Source: Dokdonella_A sp039926425 (GTDB lineage Bacteria > Pseudomonadota > Gammaproteobacteria > Xanthomonadales > Rhodanobacteraceae). From it: a stretch of DNA of 64,000 nt. The position numbers and the translations under genes are program-made. Under the pieces are notes generated by a model. The model searched no databases. It was given only the letters and a program-made list of their open reading frames with translations, and was not told the DNA's origin. Each line of letters opens with the position of its first letter. Position 1 is the stretch's first letter. Shown here piece by piece: positions 7,914-16,334 of the stretch. The stretch is from NCBI RefSeq assembly GCF_039926425.1, contig NZ_JBDSWZ010000079.1:1-64000 (forward strand). The letters are read 5' to 3'.

Positions 7914-9158
7914 TCAATGCACGTTGCGATCAGGACGTTCGCCATCGTCGAGGTGCTGCATCGTCGAATGATGCGAGACGCGGATGAGAAATCCGACGAG
8001 GCCATCCTGCCCGACAACCGTCGCCGAGAATTCCACATCGACCCGATCGGCGCTTGCGCGGCGCAGCCGGCCAGCCTGCAGGCCGAGCGACCCTTCGCGC
8101 CGAACACGCGCGAGTAGCATTCCGATGCTCGATTCTTTCGATCCCGCGGGGTCCACGAAAATCCAGTCCTCGAGATTGCCGCCGACGATGTGCCGACCGG
8201 GGGGACATTGCAGCAGATCAAGCAACGCCTGATTGACGATTTCGATGCGACCGGCACCACTGCAGACGACCACCGCATCCGGAGCGCGACGAATGAGGTC
8301 TGCAAATATCCGGTCCGCGTCTGCTCCAACCGAAATGGCATCGCGCGCCGTGTCGGCCCGTGGCGCAATCGACGCGGAAAGGAACATCACCACCAGAACC
8401 GGCACCGCCTCGTTGTCGAACGGCGTCACCGAAAACCCGATCTCCGCCCGATCATCGCCAAGCCGCAGAACGCCTTCCGCGACACGCGCGGTGCGGCGCG
8501 CCGCCTCGAGACCAGCGGTCAACTCCCGCTGCGCATCCGCGCTGAACAGATCGGCGGTTGACCGACCTGCAATCTGCCGGGTTGATTGTCCGAGCATGCG
8601 TGCAGCAGCTGCGTTCGCGTCAAGGACACCCAGGCTCGACGCATCGAAGATCAGCGCGGGCTCGCTCGACACCTGGAACAGCAAGCGGTAGCGCGTTTCC
8701 GCCTGGCGATGCCGCCAATGGTCACGCTCCATGTCTTTCTGGCTTTGCAGCAGACGCTCCTGCATCGCGGCGACCGCGCGCATGTCGCGACCGACGGCCA
8801 GCGTCGGACCCTGATCGCCCAGCCGGACCGCGGCATACGCAATCGGGATGTCCAGACCTTCGGACGCGTGCTCGACGTGGCGCAGTCGCGACACGCCGGT
8901 GCTGGCGAGATCGTCGAGAACCGCCTCGACCTTCTCGCGCGTGTTCCCGGTGACGGTGTCGCTCCAGCGCTGGCCGACCCACTCGCAAGCCGATTCGGAA
9001 ACGGCCTGCGTTTCGCCGAGTGCCACACTCCGGATCACTCCGCCCTCATCGAGCACAAGTGCAATGTCGTAGGCGACCGACACAAGCATGTCCGCAAGCT
9101 CCGGTGCAAGGTCGGACAACGCACTGAGATCCGCGAACGGACGAGGCTTTTTGCTCAT
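7914..9158 (-). CDS. PpsR paralogue lacking the DNA-binding domain
   Basis: The 414-aa product aligns by eye with the full-length PpsR at 13885-15366: N-terminal PAS (about 20-130), a Q-linker helix (DMERDHWRHRQAETRYRLLF, about 142-161), PAS1 (about 160-262) and PAS2 (about 285-398). It then stops with HLDDGERPDRNVH. The Fis-type helix-turn-helix and redox cysteine that end true PpsR are missing, and the 81 bp before bphP is too short to hide them in another frame. The ATG at 9158 has AGGAG 6 bp upstream. Known: the PpsR2 Q-linker/PAS1 segment binds BphP1. Inferred: this is a natural adaptor or dominant-negative partner for full-length PpsR, controlled by the adjacent bacteriophytochrome. Confidence 0.85.
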   Translation of the reverse strand: MSKKPRPFADLSALSDLAPELADMLVSVAYDIALVLDEGGVIRSVALGETQAVSESACEWVGQRWSDTVTGNTREKVEAVLDDLASTGVSRLRHVEHASEGLDIPIAYAAVRLGDQGPTLAVGRDMRAVAAMQERLLQSQKDMERDHWRHRQAETRYRLLFQVSSEPALIFDASSLGVLDANAAAARMLGQSTRQIAGRSTADLFSADAQRELTAGLEAARRTARVAEGVLRLGDDRAEIGFSVTPFDNEAVPVLVVMFLSASIAPRADTARDAISVGADADRIFADLIRRAPDAVVVCSGAGRIEIVNQALLDLLQCPPGRHIVGGNLEDWIFVDPAGSKESSIGMLLARVRREGSLGLQAGRLRRASADRVDVEFSATVVGQDGLVGFLIRVSHHSTMQHLDDGERPDRNVH

Positions 9159-9242
9159 GTGCCGCTCCTGCACGTGCGAAACGACGTGGAGCGGGTTGCT
9201 CGTTGTCGCCGAACTCGAAATCGCCGGATCGACTCCATCGAT

Positions 9243-9617
9243 TCAGCCACTGCCCATGATAGTTTTTTTTCTGTCCGGCTGCGAAGAATCCTGCGGAGAG
9301 CCTTCCTGCGCCGACGGCAGCGTGGACCTGGGCGACGCCGGACGCCAACGCCGGGAAAGATCGAGCAGGTGGCCGATCAGGGACGCGACCAGCGCCACCG
9401 CAATCCACGTCCACGACTGCCCGGTCAGAGCGGCACGCAACGCAAACAGCAGACAAGTGCCGGATGCGAGATTGATGAGCAGGTCAGTGAACGAGATCCC
9501 GCTCGACGTGCGCCGGAAGTAGAGGCCAAGTGCGAGCGCTTCCACCAGCATGACGGCAAGCACCAGATCGACGATTCGGCCGGAGCCGAAAAACGCGACC
9601 ATGCTGTCTGCAGTCAT
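9243..9617 (-). CDS. Small multi-spanning membrane protein of unknown function
   Basis: The 124-aa protein has about three hydrophobic segments (about residues 14-33, 42-62 and 68-87, e.g. IVDLVLAVMLVEALALGLYF and WIAVALVASLIGHLLDL) and a polar tail rich in Ser, Pro, Asp and Lys. It starts 3 bp after the tspO stop and precedes the HTH-less ppsR-like gene, so it belongs to the bchG-to-bphP operon. I do not recognise the family. The placement suggests a membrane partner of TspO or of the light-sensing genes, but that is guesswork. Confidence 0.65.
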   Translation of the reverse strand: MTADSMVAFFGSGRIVDLVLAVMLVEALALGLYFRRTSSGISFTDLLINLASGTCLLFALRAALTGQSWTWIAVALVASLIGHLLDLSRRWRPASPRSTLPSAQEGSPQDSSQPDRKKTIMGSG

Positions 9618-9620
9618 GGG

Positions 9621-10118
9621 TCAACCGCCTGTGAAAGGTCCGTTGAGACGGATGATGGCGAGATTGAGGATCGACGCGAAACTGACCCAGACGAGGTATG
9701 GCGTCAGCAACAGGCTCGAGGTGCGCGAGTAATTCCACATCAGCACCATCAGAGTGACGATCGACGACCACAGCAGAGACACCTCGTACAACGCGAAATC
9801 CGGCCGGTGCATGCGGAAGAACAGCACGCTCCACACCACGTTGAGAACGACGTTGGCAGCGAACACGATCAGCATGCGGCGGCGGCTCGTCGCATCGGGA
9901 GCACGACGCCAGGCCAACAGTCCCGAGAGCGCGGCGAGTGCGAAGATCGTCGTCCAGACTGGACCGAACAGCCAGTCGGGCGGCTGCCACGACGGTTTTT
10001 GAAGTGCGTAGTACCACGCACTGAGATCAGTCGCGAGCGCGCCGAATCCGCTGGCGGCGGCAGCCGCCAGCAATGCGATCACCACCGGCTTCCACCGCTG
10101 CCGTCCAGTCCGCGTCAT
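9621..10118 (-). CDS. tspO: Tryptophan-rich sensory protein TspO/MBR family
   Basis: The 165-aa, five-helix membrane protein carries the family hallmarks WYYALQKPSWQPPDWLFGPVW, NVVWSVLFF, and PYLVWVSFASILNLAIIRLN. TspO proteins bind porphyrins, and in Rhodobacter sphaeroides TspO modulates expression of photosynthesis genes in response to oxygen (known). Here it overlaps the bchP stop by 4 bp and is followed by the regulatory genes of the operon, so co-regulation with bacteriochlorophyll synthesis is expected. Length is normal for the bacterial family. Confidence 0.93.
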   Translation of the reverse strand: MTRTGRQRWKPVVIALLAAAAASGFGALATDLSAWYYALQKPSWQPPDWLFGPVWTTIFALAALSGLLAWRRAPDATSRRRMLIVFAANVVLNVVWSVLFFRMHRPDFALYEVSLLWSSIVTLMVLMWNYSRTSSLLLTPYLVWVSFASILNLAIIRLNGPFTGG

Positions 10119-11323
10119 GCCGGAGCAAGGCCGAGAAGGTGAGCCAGATCCTTGAAGAAGATGCGCACATGCGCCATCGGCTTGCGGCGCACCAGTTCCT
10201 TGTTCATGTAGGCCTCGAAAGTGAGTTTCTGGACGTCTGGATCCTTGCAGATGCTGACGAAGCGCTCGCGCCGTCCTTCGCTGCTGTACCAGAAGCGCTG
10301 CATGATGCCGAGGACCCAGAACACCAGTCCGTGCAACTTCATGAATTTCTTGCGCGCGAGCTTCAGCGATCGCACGTCACCGGTCACCAGCAACGCCTCG
10401 ACCGCCTGCGCCGCAAACTGTCCGCCGACCATCGCATAATAGATCCCCTCGCCGGATGCAGGCGCGACGACGCCCGCCGCGTCGCCCGCGAGCACCACGT
10501 CGCGTCCATTGTCCCAGCGGGGCAGCGGTTTCATCGGAATCGGTGCACCCTCGCGCCGAATCGTTTCGCCATCGAGCTGACTTGCGCCGCGCAGCGCGCT
10601 GACCGCGGTTCGCAGCGAGAATCCCTTGCGCGCACTGCCGGTGCCGATGCTGGTGGTTGCGCCATGAGGAAAAACCCACGAGTAGAAATCGGGCGACAAC
10701 TCGCCGCGATAGATGACATCGCAGCGCTGCGCATCGAATGCGGCATGAGGGACCGTCGGCGAACGGACGATCTCGTGATAGGCGAACACGTAACGCATGC
10801 GCTCGGCCCCCTTGATGGTCTGCTTTGCGACCTCGGATGTGGCGCCATCCGCGCCGATCACTGCACGGGCGCGCACGCTGTGCACGGCGCCGGCATCCGG
10901 GTCAGCGCCCGGACGGTAGTGGATTCGCGCGACACCATCGCCGTCGCGACTGAAGAGCTTGAAGGTTCCGCTGCGCAGATCTGCGCCACTCGCGACCGCG
11001 CGTTCGCGCAACCATGGGTCGAAGGCTTCGCGATCGACCATGCCGACGAATCCATTTTCGATCGGAATGTCCACATTTTCAGATTTTGGTGAAATCATCC
11101 TCGCGGAGGTGATCTTCGCCACCAGAAGATCATCGGGAATCCCGAAGTCGCGGATCAGACGCGGCGGAATCGCGCCACCACACGGCTTGGTGCGACCGGA
11201 GCGGTCAAGCAGCAACACCGATCGACCGCCTTGAGCCAGTTCATGCGCCGCCGTCGCGCCTGCCGGGCCGCCACCCACGACGACGACGTCGAAGATCTCC
11301 GTACCATCCGATGCACGATTCAT
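10115..11323 (-). CDS. bchP: Geranylgeranyl diphosphate reductase BchP
   Basis: BchP (402 aa) reduces the geranylgeranyl tail of bacteriochlorophyll to phytyl using NADPH. The N-terminus shows the FAD-binding motif FDVVVVGGGPAGATAAHELAQ, then LLLDRSGRTKPCGGAIPPRL typical of the geranylgeranyl reductase family, and a second motif VVLAGDAAGVVAPASGEGIYYA near residue 290. The ATG at 11323 is chosen for its GGGAG 8 bp upstream and the family's usual 390-400 residues. It overlaps both bch2 upstream and tspO downstream by 4 bp. Confidence 0.94.
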   Translation of the reverse strand: MNRASDGTEIFDVVVVGGGPAGATAAHELAQGGRSVLLLDRSGRTKPCGGAIPPRLIRDFGIPDDLLVAKITSARMISPKSENVDIPIENGFVGMVDREAFDPWLRERAVASGADLRSGTFKLFSRDGDGVARIHYRPGADPDAGAVHSVRARAVIGADGATSEVAKQTIKGAERMRYVFAYHEIVRSPTVPHAAFDAQRCDVIYRGELSPDFYSWVFPHGATTSIGTGSARKGFSLRTAVSALRGASQLDGETIRREGAPIPMKPLPRWDNGRDVVLAGDAAGVVAPASGEGIYYAMVGGQFAAQAVEALLVTGDVRSLKLARKKFMKLHGLVFWVLGIMQRFWYSSEGRRERFVSICKDPDVQKLTFEAYMNKELVRRKPMAHVRIFFKDLAHLLGLAPA

Positions 11324-12684
11324 GTTGCTGTCTCCCGTGATGCCGATGCGGCCGTGATGGCGGGCCGCGACTGTGCTGTCCTGTCCGTTTCCGACGCGCC
11401 GATGCCGGCGGCAAGTCGCGCCGCCGCGAGGAAGAGCAACGCCTCTGCAGCGAACACCAGACCGTTGGCGCTTCCCGGCGAGGCGACGAACAATCGCGCG
11501 AGGTCGCTGCCCGCAGCTCCGAGGAATCCGCCGAGTCCGAATGCGACGGCCTGCGCCGCGCCCCACAGTCCCATGCGCACTCCTTCGCGCGACCCGCGCC
11601 CACTACCGGCGAAACTCATCATCGAACCGATGGCCGCCACGGCAAACGCTCCGTTCGCGACGCCGAGCACGAAGACGTTCGGCGTGAGCGGCCATGACTG
11701 GCCGATCGATCCACCAATCGACAGCAGAACCAGCGCAAGCGCCGACGCGACGCAACCCAGCACTGTCCAGGTGCGCAACGAACCGATCCACGACCCCCGC
11801 AGCGCAGCGCACGCGAGGTTGACCAGCAACATTCCGACCAGCACGCCGCCGTGCTGCACACCGGACAGCTGCGTGGATTGACCCGGGGTCATCGAGAAGA
11901 CAGACCCTGCGAACGGTTCGAGAATCAGTTCCTGGCCGCTGTAGGCCAGCATCGACACGAACACGAACACGGTGAACCGACGTGCCTGCGGTTCGCCCCA
12001 CACCTGCGCGAGCGCTTCCAGAAAGGGCGGCTTCGCCGTTGCACCGTCGGAGCCCGCGGACATGGGCGTTTCACCGCCTGCACCGCGGCCTTCGAGACCG
12101 GCGACAGCGACAAGCGTCAGTGCCAACGCAATCGCAGAGACCGCCGCGGTGAGCTCGACGAGCCGGACCGCCGAATAAGGATCCAGCAACTTTCCGACGA
12201 TGATCGTCGTGATCACGAACCCGGCGATCATCATCAGCCACACGGCGGTGGCTGCCGCGGCGCGGCGCGGCGCGTCCACCCGCTTCGCCAGCAGGACCAG
12301 CAATGAGGTCCCCGCCGCACCGACGCCGGCGCCAATCAGCACGAATCCGCCGAACGCAGCGACGATTCCTCCGACCCGCGATGTTTCCATCCATGCGATC
12401 GCGAGCGCTGCGAGCACTGCACCCGCGCCGAGCGTCGCGATGCCGCCGATGATCCACGGCGTGCGCCGCCCACCAATGTCGGAGCCGAAACCGAATCGCG
12501 GCCGCAGGATCTGCACCGCGTAGTGCAAGCCGACCAGTGCGCCTGGGAGGATCGCCGGCAGCGCCAGCTCGACAACCATGACACGGTTCATCGTCGAGGT
12601 CGCGAGGACCACGATGGAACCCAGTGCCGCCTGGACGAGCCCGAGGCGCGCGATCGCTGACCAGCCGAACAAGGCCGCCTTCAT
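11320..12684 (-). CDS. PucC/Bch2-family MFS protein
   Basis: The 454-aa protein has about 12 membrane helices and belongs to the BCD (bacteriochlorophyll delivery) branch of the major facilitator superfamily. Typical segments are VLATSTMNRVMVVELALPAI near the N-terminus, GFGSDIGGRRTPWIIGG, and SGQELILEPFAGSVFSMTPG. Members sit between bchG and bchP in many purple bacteria (Bch2, or G10-type) and are thought to move pigment for light-harvesting complex assembly. The start at 12684 overlaps bchG by 4 bp. A second family member, LhaA, is at 25402-26862. Confidence 0.9.
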   Translation of the reverse strand: MKAALFGWSAIARLGLVQAALGSIVVLATSTMNRVMVVELALPAILPGALVGLHYAVQILRPRFGFGSDIGGRRTPWIIGGIATLGAGAVLAALAIAWMETSRVGGIVAAFGGFVLIGAGVGAAGTSLLVLLAKRVDAPRRAAAATAVWLMMIAGFVITTIIVGKLLDPYSAVRLVELTAAVSAIALALTLVAVAGLEGRGAGGETPMSAGSDGATAKPPFLEALAQVWGEPQARRFTVFVFVSMLAYSGQELILEPFAGSVFSMTPGQSTQLSGVQHGGVLVGMLLVNLACAALRGSWIGSLRTWTVLGCVASALALVLLSIGGSIGQSWPLTPNVFVLGVANGAFAVAAIGSMMSFAGSGRGSREGVRMGLWGAAQAVAFGLGGFLGAAGSDLARLFVASPGSANGLVFAAEALLFLAAARLAAGIGASETDRTAQSRPAITAASASRETAT

Positions 12685-13568
12685 GCGCCCGCTCCGGTCA
12701 GGCTGCGCAGTGCGAACGCGCTCACCATCATGCCGCTGACGAACAGCGGAACGCCAAACCCGCTGTACCACAGTGCGCGATCGACCGCGCTGCGCGTGAA
12801 GCGCTCCATCATCAGCACCTGCGCAATCAGCAGTCCGCCGACGACCAGTGCCTGCACAGGGCGATCCCATGCAGCGAGAAGGACGATCACCATCACCTGC
12901 GAAAGCGTCATGATCAGCGCCGCCGCGTAGGCCGCGCCATCGATACCGAGCTGCACCGGCAGCGATGCGATGCCCATCGCGCGATCGCCCGCGATGGCCT
13001 TGAAATCATTGAGCGTCATGATCCCATGCGCGCCGATGCTGTAGAGACCGGCCAACGCGAACGAGCGAACATCGGGCATCGCGCCGCCCACCATCACTGC
13101 GGCGCCGGTCAGCCAGGCGAGGCCTTCATAACTGAAGGAGCATGCCGTATTGCCAAACCAGCCGTTGCGCTTGAGGCGAAACGGCGGTGCGCTGTACGCC
13201 CACGCGAGCACGAGGCCAAGCGCAGCGGCGGCAAATCCCCAAGGACCGAGCTGCGTTGCGACGAGCAACGACAGCAGAGTCCAACCAATGCCGATGTACA
13301 GCCCCCATCGTCCCGGAATTCGTCCGGAAGGAATCGGCCGCTGCGGTTCGTTGATTGCATCGACCTCGCGGTCGAACCAGTCGTTGACTGCCTGGCTCGT
13401 TGCGCACACCAGCGGTCCGGCCAGGACGATCCCCAGAACGATCACGCCCCAGCGTCCGTGCCCCGGCATCCCCGAGGCCACCGCTCCGCACGCAAACGCC
13501 CACATCGGCGGAAACCAGGTGATCGGCTTCAGGAGTTCAGCGACGGCCGAAAGGGCGACCCGTGGCAT
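12681..13568 (-). CDS. bchG: Bacteriochlorophyll a synthase BchG
   Basis: BchG is a UbiA-type prenyltransferase that attaches geranylgeranyl or phytyl diphosphate to bacteriochlorophyllide a in the membrane. The 295-aa sequence contains the two diphosphate-binding motifs NDWFDREVDAINEPQRPIPSG and NDFKAIAGDRAMGIASLPVQ, both diagnostic of chlorophyll synthases, with about eight hydrophobic helices. The ATG at 13568 is the first in frame. It is the first gene of the operon that runs to bphP, and a perfect PpsR operator lies 53-70 bp upstream. Confidence 0.95.
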   Translation of the reverse strand: MPRVALSAVAELLKPITWFPPMWAFACGAVASGMPGHGRWGVIVLGIVLAGPLVCATSQAVNDWFDREVDAINEPQRPIPSGRIPGRWGLYIGIGWTLLSLLVATQLGPWGFAAAALGLVLAWAYSAPPFRLKRNGWFGNTACSFSYEGLAWLTGAAVMVGGAMPDVRSFALAGLYSIGAHGIMTLNDFKAIAGDRAMGIASLPVQLGIDGAAYAAALIMTLSQVMVIVLLAAWDRPVQALVVGGLLIAQVLMMERFTRSAVDRALWYSGFGVPLFVSGMMVSAFALRSLTGAGA

Positions 13569-13620
13569 GCATTTTCCAGACGAATCGGACGCCCCGAGCG
13601 TTGCACATGACGCGTCAATG

Positions 13621-13638
13621 TGTCCAGCATTCGTGACA
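13621..13638. promoter_or_regulatory. PpsR/CrtJ-type operator upstream of bchG
   Basis: TGTC-N10-GACA, extended to GTGTC-N10-GACAC (13620-13639), is a perfect 5+5 palindrome matching the TGT-N12-ACA consensus. It is 52 bp upstream of bchG, the head of the operon that ends in the ppsR-like and bphP genes. It lies between bchG and the small gene at 13721-13882. Confidence 0.75.
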
Positions 13639-13720
13639 CTTTTCAGCGCCGCGTTTGCCGGTGCGAAGATGCGGCCATGGGCAACGGTGCGACCCGCGCT
13701 TCAAGCGGCGCGACCATCAC

Positions 13721-13882
13721 CTATCGATCGCCTGGCGAATCCTCGCAACCGCCTTGTTTCCCGGGCGTTTCCTGGCTTGACGGGTTTCGTGGTGCGCGTG
13801 TCGTGACGTAGGCCTCGACGCCGAATCCGATAAGAACAAGGAGCAGGACCCAATCGAGGATCGGAACTCCTGCAAAGGTCAT
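13721..13882 (-). CDS. 53-aa single-span membrane peptide downstream of ppsR
   Basis: The peptide is short but well formed: MTFAGVP, a hydrophobic helix of about 20 residues (ILDWVLLLVLIGFGVEAYV), then a polar tail with one cysteine (GGCEDSPGDR). Its ATG lies 2 bp past the ppsR stop, so translation is probably coupled to ppsR. I do not recognise it. It could be a membrane tether or modulator for the PpsR/AerR system, or a small complex subunit. The evidence for being a real gene is position, tight spacing and the clear transmembrane helix. Confidence 0.5.
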   Translation of the reverse strand: MTFAGVPILDWVLLLVLIGFGVEAYVTTRAPRNPSSQETPGKQGGCEDSPGDR

Positions 13883-13884
13883 GC

Positions 13885-15366
13885 TCACGTTTCGGCGTCG
13901 TCGGACTCGCCTGTCGCATCGCCAAGACCGTAGCGTCTCAGCTTTACGTAGAGGCTCTGCCGGCTGAGACCAAGCACCTCCGCTGCTGATGCGCGATTGT
14001 CGCGCGTCAATTGCAACGCCGCCTCGATGCACAGCTTTTCGACCAGATCGGTGGCGTCGCGGACCAGTTCCTTCAGCGGAACGCGACCGACCAGCTCGGT
14101 CAGCTGCGCGACTGAGCGCGGCTGGTCTGCGACGTGGCCCGTTGCGTCGGACGCAATGCGCCGACCAACATCGCGGATGTTGAATCCCATGCACGGCGGA
14201 TCGGCCGCTGGCATTGCGACACCGGAGACCTCGACCTCGGCAACGGCGCCGTGCTCGCCGGTCAGCGTCGTGGCGAAGAGTCGAATCGTGCCGTGTTGGC
14301 GCAAGTTGGCCATCAGCACGCTGAAATCGACGCGCGAGCGACCGATCCAGCGATCCAGTGATTCACCGCGCGCCAGCGCGTCCGATGGCATCTGCGACAG
14401 ATCGAGGAACGCGCGGTTCGTGGCGACGACGCGCCCGTCGATGTCGGTCACCGCAAACGCATCCGCGGAAAACTCCAGCGCGCGAAGCACGGTTTTCGGC
14501 AACTGCGCAGGCCCCATTTCAATCCGCGGCAGCGCAATGCGCAAAAGATAGAGCGCGTCGTTGCCCTGGCGCAGATAGAACGACGACACCAGGTATTCGC
14601 GCCTGTCGATGCCGAGTCGGATCGAAATGTCGTCGGTGCGGCCTGTGGCCCGCGCGCCCGCCACGAGAGTCTGCATGACTTGTGCGTTTTCGACACCGAG
14701 GCACTCGAAGACCGTCTTGCCGATCACGCGTTTGGCGGAATCGCCCAGCAGCTCCGCGACGGCTGGATTGGCCTCCACGACCTTGTCGGTGGCCGCATCG
14801 ACGATGAGGATCGCCTCGGCCGAAATCTGGAACAGCATGCGGTAGCGCGTTTCGACGTTCCGCAAACGCCAGTAATCGCGTTCCATCGACTGCTGCGCGT
14901 CCATCAGACGCTGCTGCAGCCCGGTCATTTCGCGCATATCGCGGCCGAACGCGACGATCTGCCCATCGCGACCTGCGCGCACTGCGGAATACAGCACCGG
15001 CACGTCGCCGCCGCGCGACGAATTGTGATTGACGTAGCGCCACTTGTGATCGCCGGGATCAGCGGCGTCGCGCAGCAGAGCCTCGACTTTGGACCGGCTG
15101 TCCGGGGTCACGGTTTCGATCCAGGGCTGACCGATCCACTTTCGGTAGCCCTCCCTCGCCATGTCTTCGCTGCCAAAACTCACATCGACGACAGTGCCGT
15201 CGGCATCGAGGATCAGCGAGAGGTCGGCGGCGGCGGTGACGAGTGCCGCAACGCCCGTCGCGTCGAGCCCGCCCAGCCAGCTGCCGGGACTCGGGACCTG
15301 CTTCACGCGCGGAGCTCGTATCGAAGCATTGACCTTCGCGACCTCAATCATCGGTTTCCGAGCCAT
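13885..15366 (-). CDS. ppsR: Photosynthesis repressor PpsR/CrtJ, full length
   Basis: The 493-aa regulator represses bch, crt and puc genes under aerobic or high-light conditions by binding TGT-N12-ACA sites. It has an N-terminal PAS, a Q-linker (SMERDYWRLRNVETRYRMLF), PAS1, PAS2 and a C-terminal Fis-type helix-turn-helix (ASAAEVLGLSRQSLYVKLRR). Cys446 in the conserved CIEAALQL stretch corresponds to the redox-responsive cysteine of CrtJ/PpsR. The ATG at 15366 gives the expected length; the Met five codons later is a possible alternative. It starts 17 bp after the aerR-like stop, the classical aerR-ppsR order. The four operator-like sites in this window are its likely targets. Confidence 0.95.
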   Translation of the reverse strand: MARKPMIEVAKVNASIRAPRVKQVPSPGSWLGGLDATGVAALVTAAADLSLILDADGTVVDVSFGSEDMAREGYRKWIGQPWIETVTPDSRSKVEALLRDAADPGDHKWRYVNHNSSRGGDVPVLYSAVRAGRDGQIVAFGRDMREMTGLQQRLMDAQQSMERDYWRLRNVETRYRMLFQISAEAILIVDAATDKVVEANPAVAELLGDSAKRVIGKTVFECLGVENAQVMQTLVAGARATGRTDDISIRLGIDRREYLVSSFYLRQGNDALYLLRIALPRIEMGPAQLPKTVLRALEFSADAFAVTDIDGRVVATNRAFLDLSQMPSDALARGESLDRWIGRSRVDFSVLMANLRQHGTIRLFATTLTGEHGAVAEVEVSGVAMPAADPPCMGFNIRDVGRRIASDATGHVADQPRSVAQLTELVGRVPLKELVRDATDLVEKLCIEAALQLTRDNRASAAEVLGLSRQSLYVKLRRYGLGDATGESDDAET

Positions 15367-15383
15367 GACCCCATATCCAGATC

Positions 15384-16334
15384 CTACGGTTGTCGTTCGG
15401 CACCATTTCCCTGGCCGTCGCGACGTGCGGCAAGCGATTCGGCCCTGGCGAGTGTATCGCGAGGATCGCCTGTACACCCATCGGCACCGATGCCTGCACC
15501 CCGTTCCGGATGGGCGCCAAACGCCGGGCCGCTGACCGTGACGCCGACCGCTCCGTTGAGGGAGGTGCGCCGCATCTCCGCGATGTCCGCCGACAACTGC
15601 GGCAAACGTCCGGAGCAACTCGACGCGACATCGATCACGTCGAACCACTGTGTTTGCAGGATCTGCGCAAGCTGTGGGCGCGACGACGGAAGGGTGCGCC
15701 AGACGTGCCATCCGGCACGATAGAAGAACTCCGCGGTCATGCAGCGGTAGAACTCCGTCACCATGAAGACGCCCAGCATGTTCTGTTCGCACGGCGCAGA
15801 AAGGACCAGGGCCCTGCGACCGCACGCGGTCGCCTGCATCGCGAGCGGCGTATTCGCACTCAGCGAATGCAGCACATGCTTCAGGTTGAGCATGCCGAGC
15901 GCGACTTCCTCGAAGTGGCAGACGTCGGCCTGCCAGCGCTCCAGGATCAGGTTCGCCGTCGGCATGAGCAGTTCGAGGTAGAGCGCCTGTGGCGTCGTCG
16001 CGTCGGACAGCCGCGCCGAAACCCAGTCCCACACTGAGGACGCACGCTGAGTCGAGACCAGTGCGCTGAACTCCAGCACGTCCGGACGTCCAGGAGACCA
16101 CGATGACTCGACCATCGGCGTCGACGATCGATAGGCGACCATCAGCCGGGGTATGACTTCCATCTCGACCGCGCGACCGAGATCTCCAGTCCCCAATGTC
16201 GAGCCGGACGCGCCGCGCGAGCGGCCATCCTCGCGATGCGGTTCGGTTTTTCCAGAACCCGTCTTCAGCGAACGGCGGGTCGAGTTGCGCCATGCGCCAG
16301 GGCGCGTCACACGGTCAGGCGTCAAGCCGTTCAT
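15384..16334 (-). CDS. AerR/PpaA-like cobalamin-binding antirepressor
   Basis: From about residue 50 the protein matches the AerR/PpaA family: AVEMEVIPRLMVAYRS, then a helical cap with LERWQADVCHFEEVALG (His140 is a candidate cobalt ligand), and a Rossmann-like B12-binding part (RALVLSAPCEQNMLGVFMVTE, AVGVTVSGPAF). AerR binds B12 and counteracts CrtJ/PpsR in a light-dependent way in Rhodobacter (known). A strong GGGGGAGG 6 bp before the ATG at 16334 supports that start, giving 316 aa. The first 48 residues look atypical, though, and a second frame opened at 16293 also reads through, so a frameshift near 16200 cannot be excluded. It is followed by ppsR and diverges from bchF. Confidence 0.82.
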   Translation of the reverse strand: MNGLTPDRVTRPGAWRNSTRRSLKTGSGKTEPHREDGRSRGASGSTLGTGDLGRAVEMEVIPRLMVAYRSSTPMVESSWSPGRPDVLEFSALVSTQRASSVWDWVSARLSDATTPQALYLELLMPTANLILERWQADVCHFEEVALGMLNLKHVLHSLSANTPLAMQATACGRRALVLSAPCEQNMLGVFMVTEFYRCMTAEFFYRAGWHVWRTLPSSRPQLAQILQTQWFDVIDVASSCSGRLPQLSADIAEMRRTSLNGAVGVTVSGPAFGAHPERGAGIGADGCTGDPRDTLARAESLAARRDGQGNGAERQP

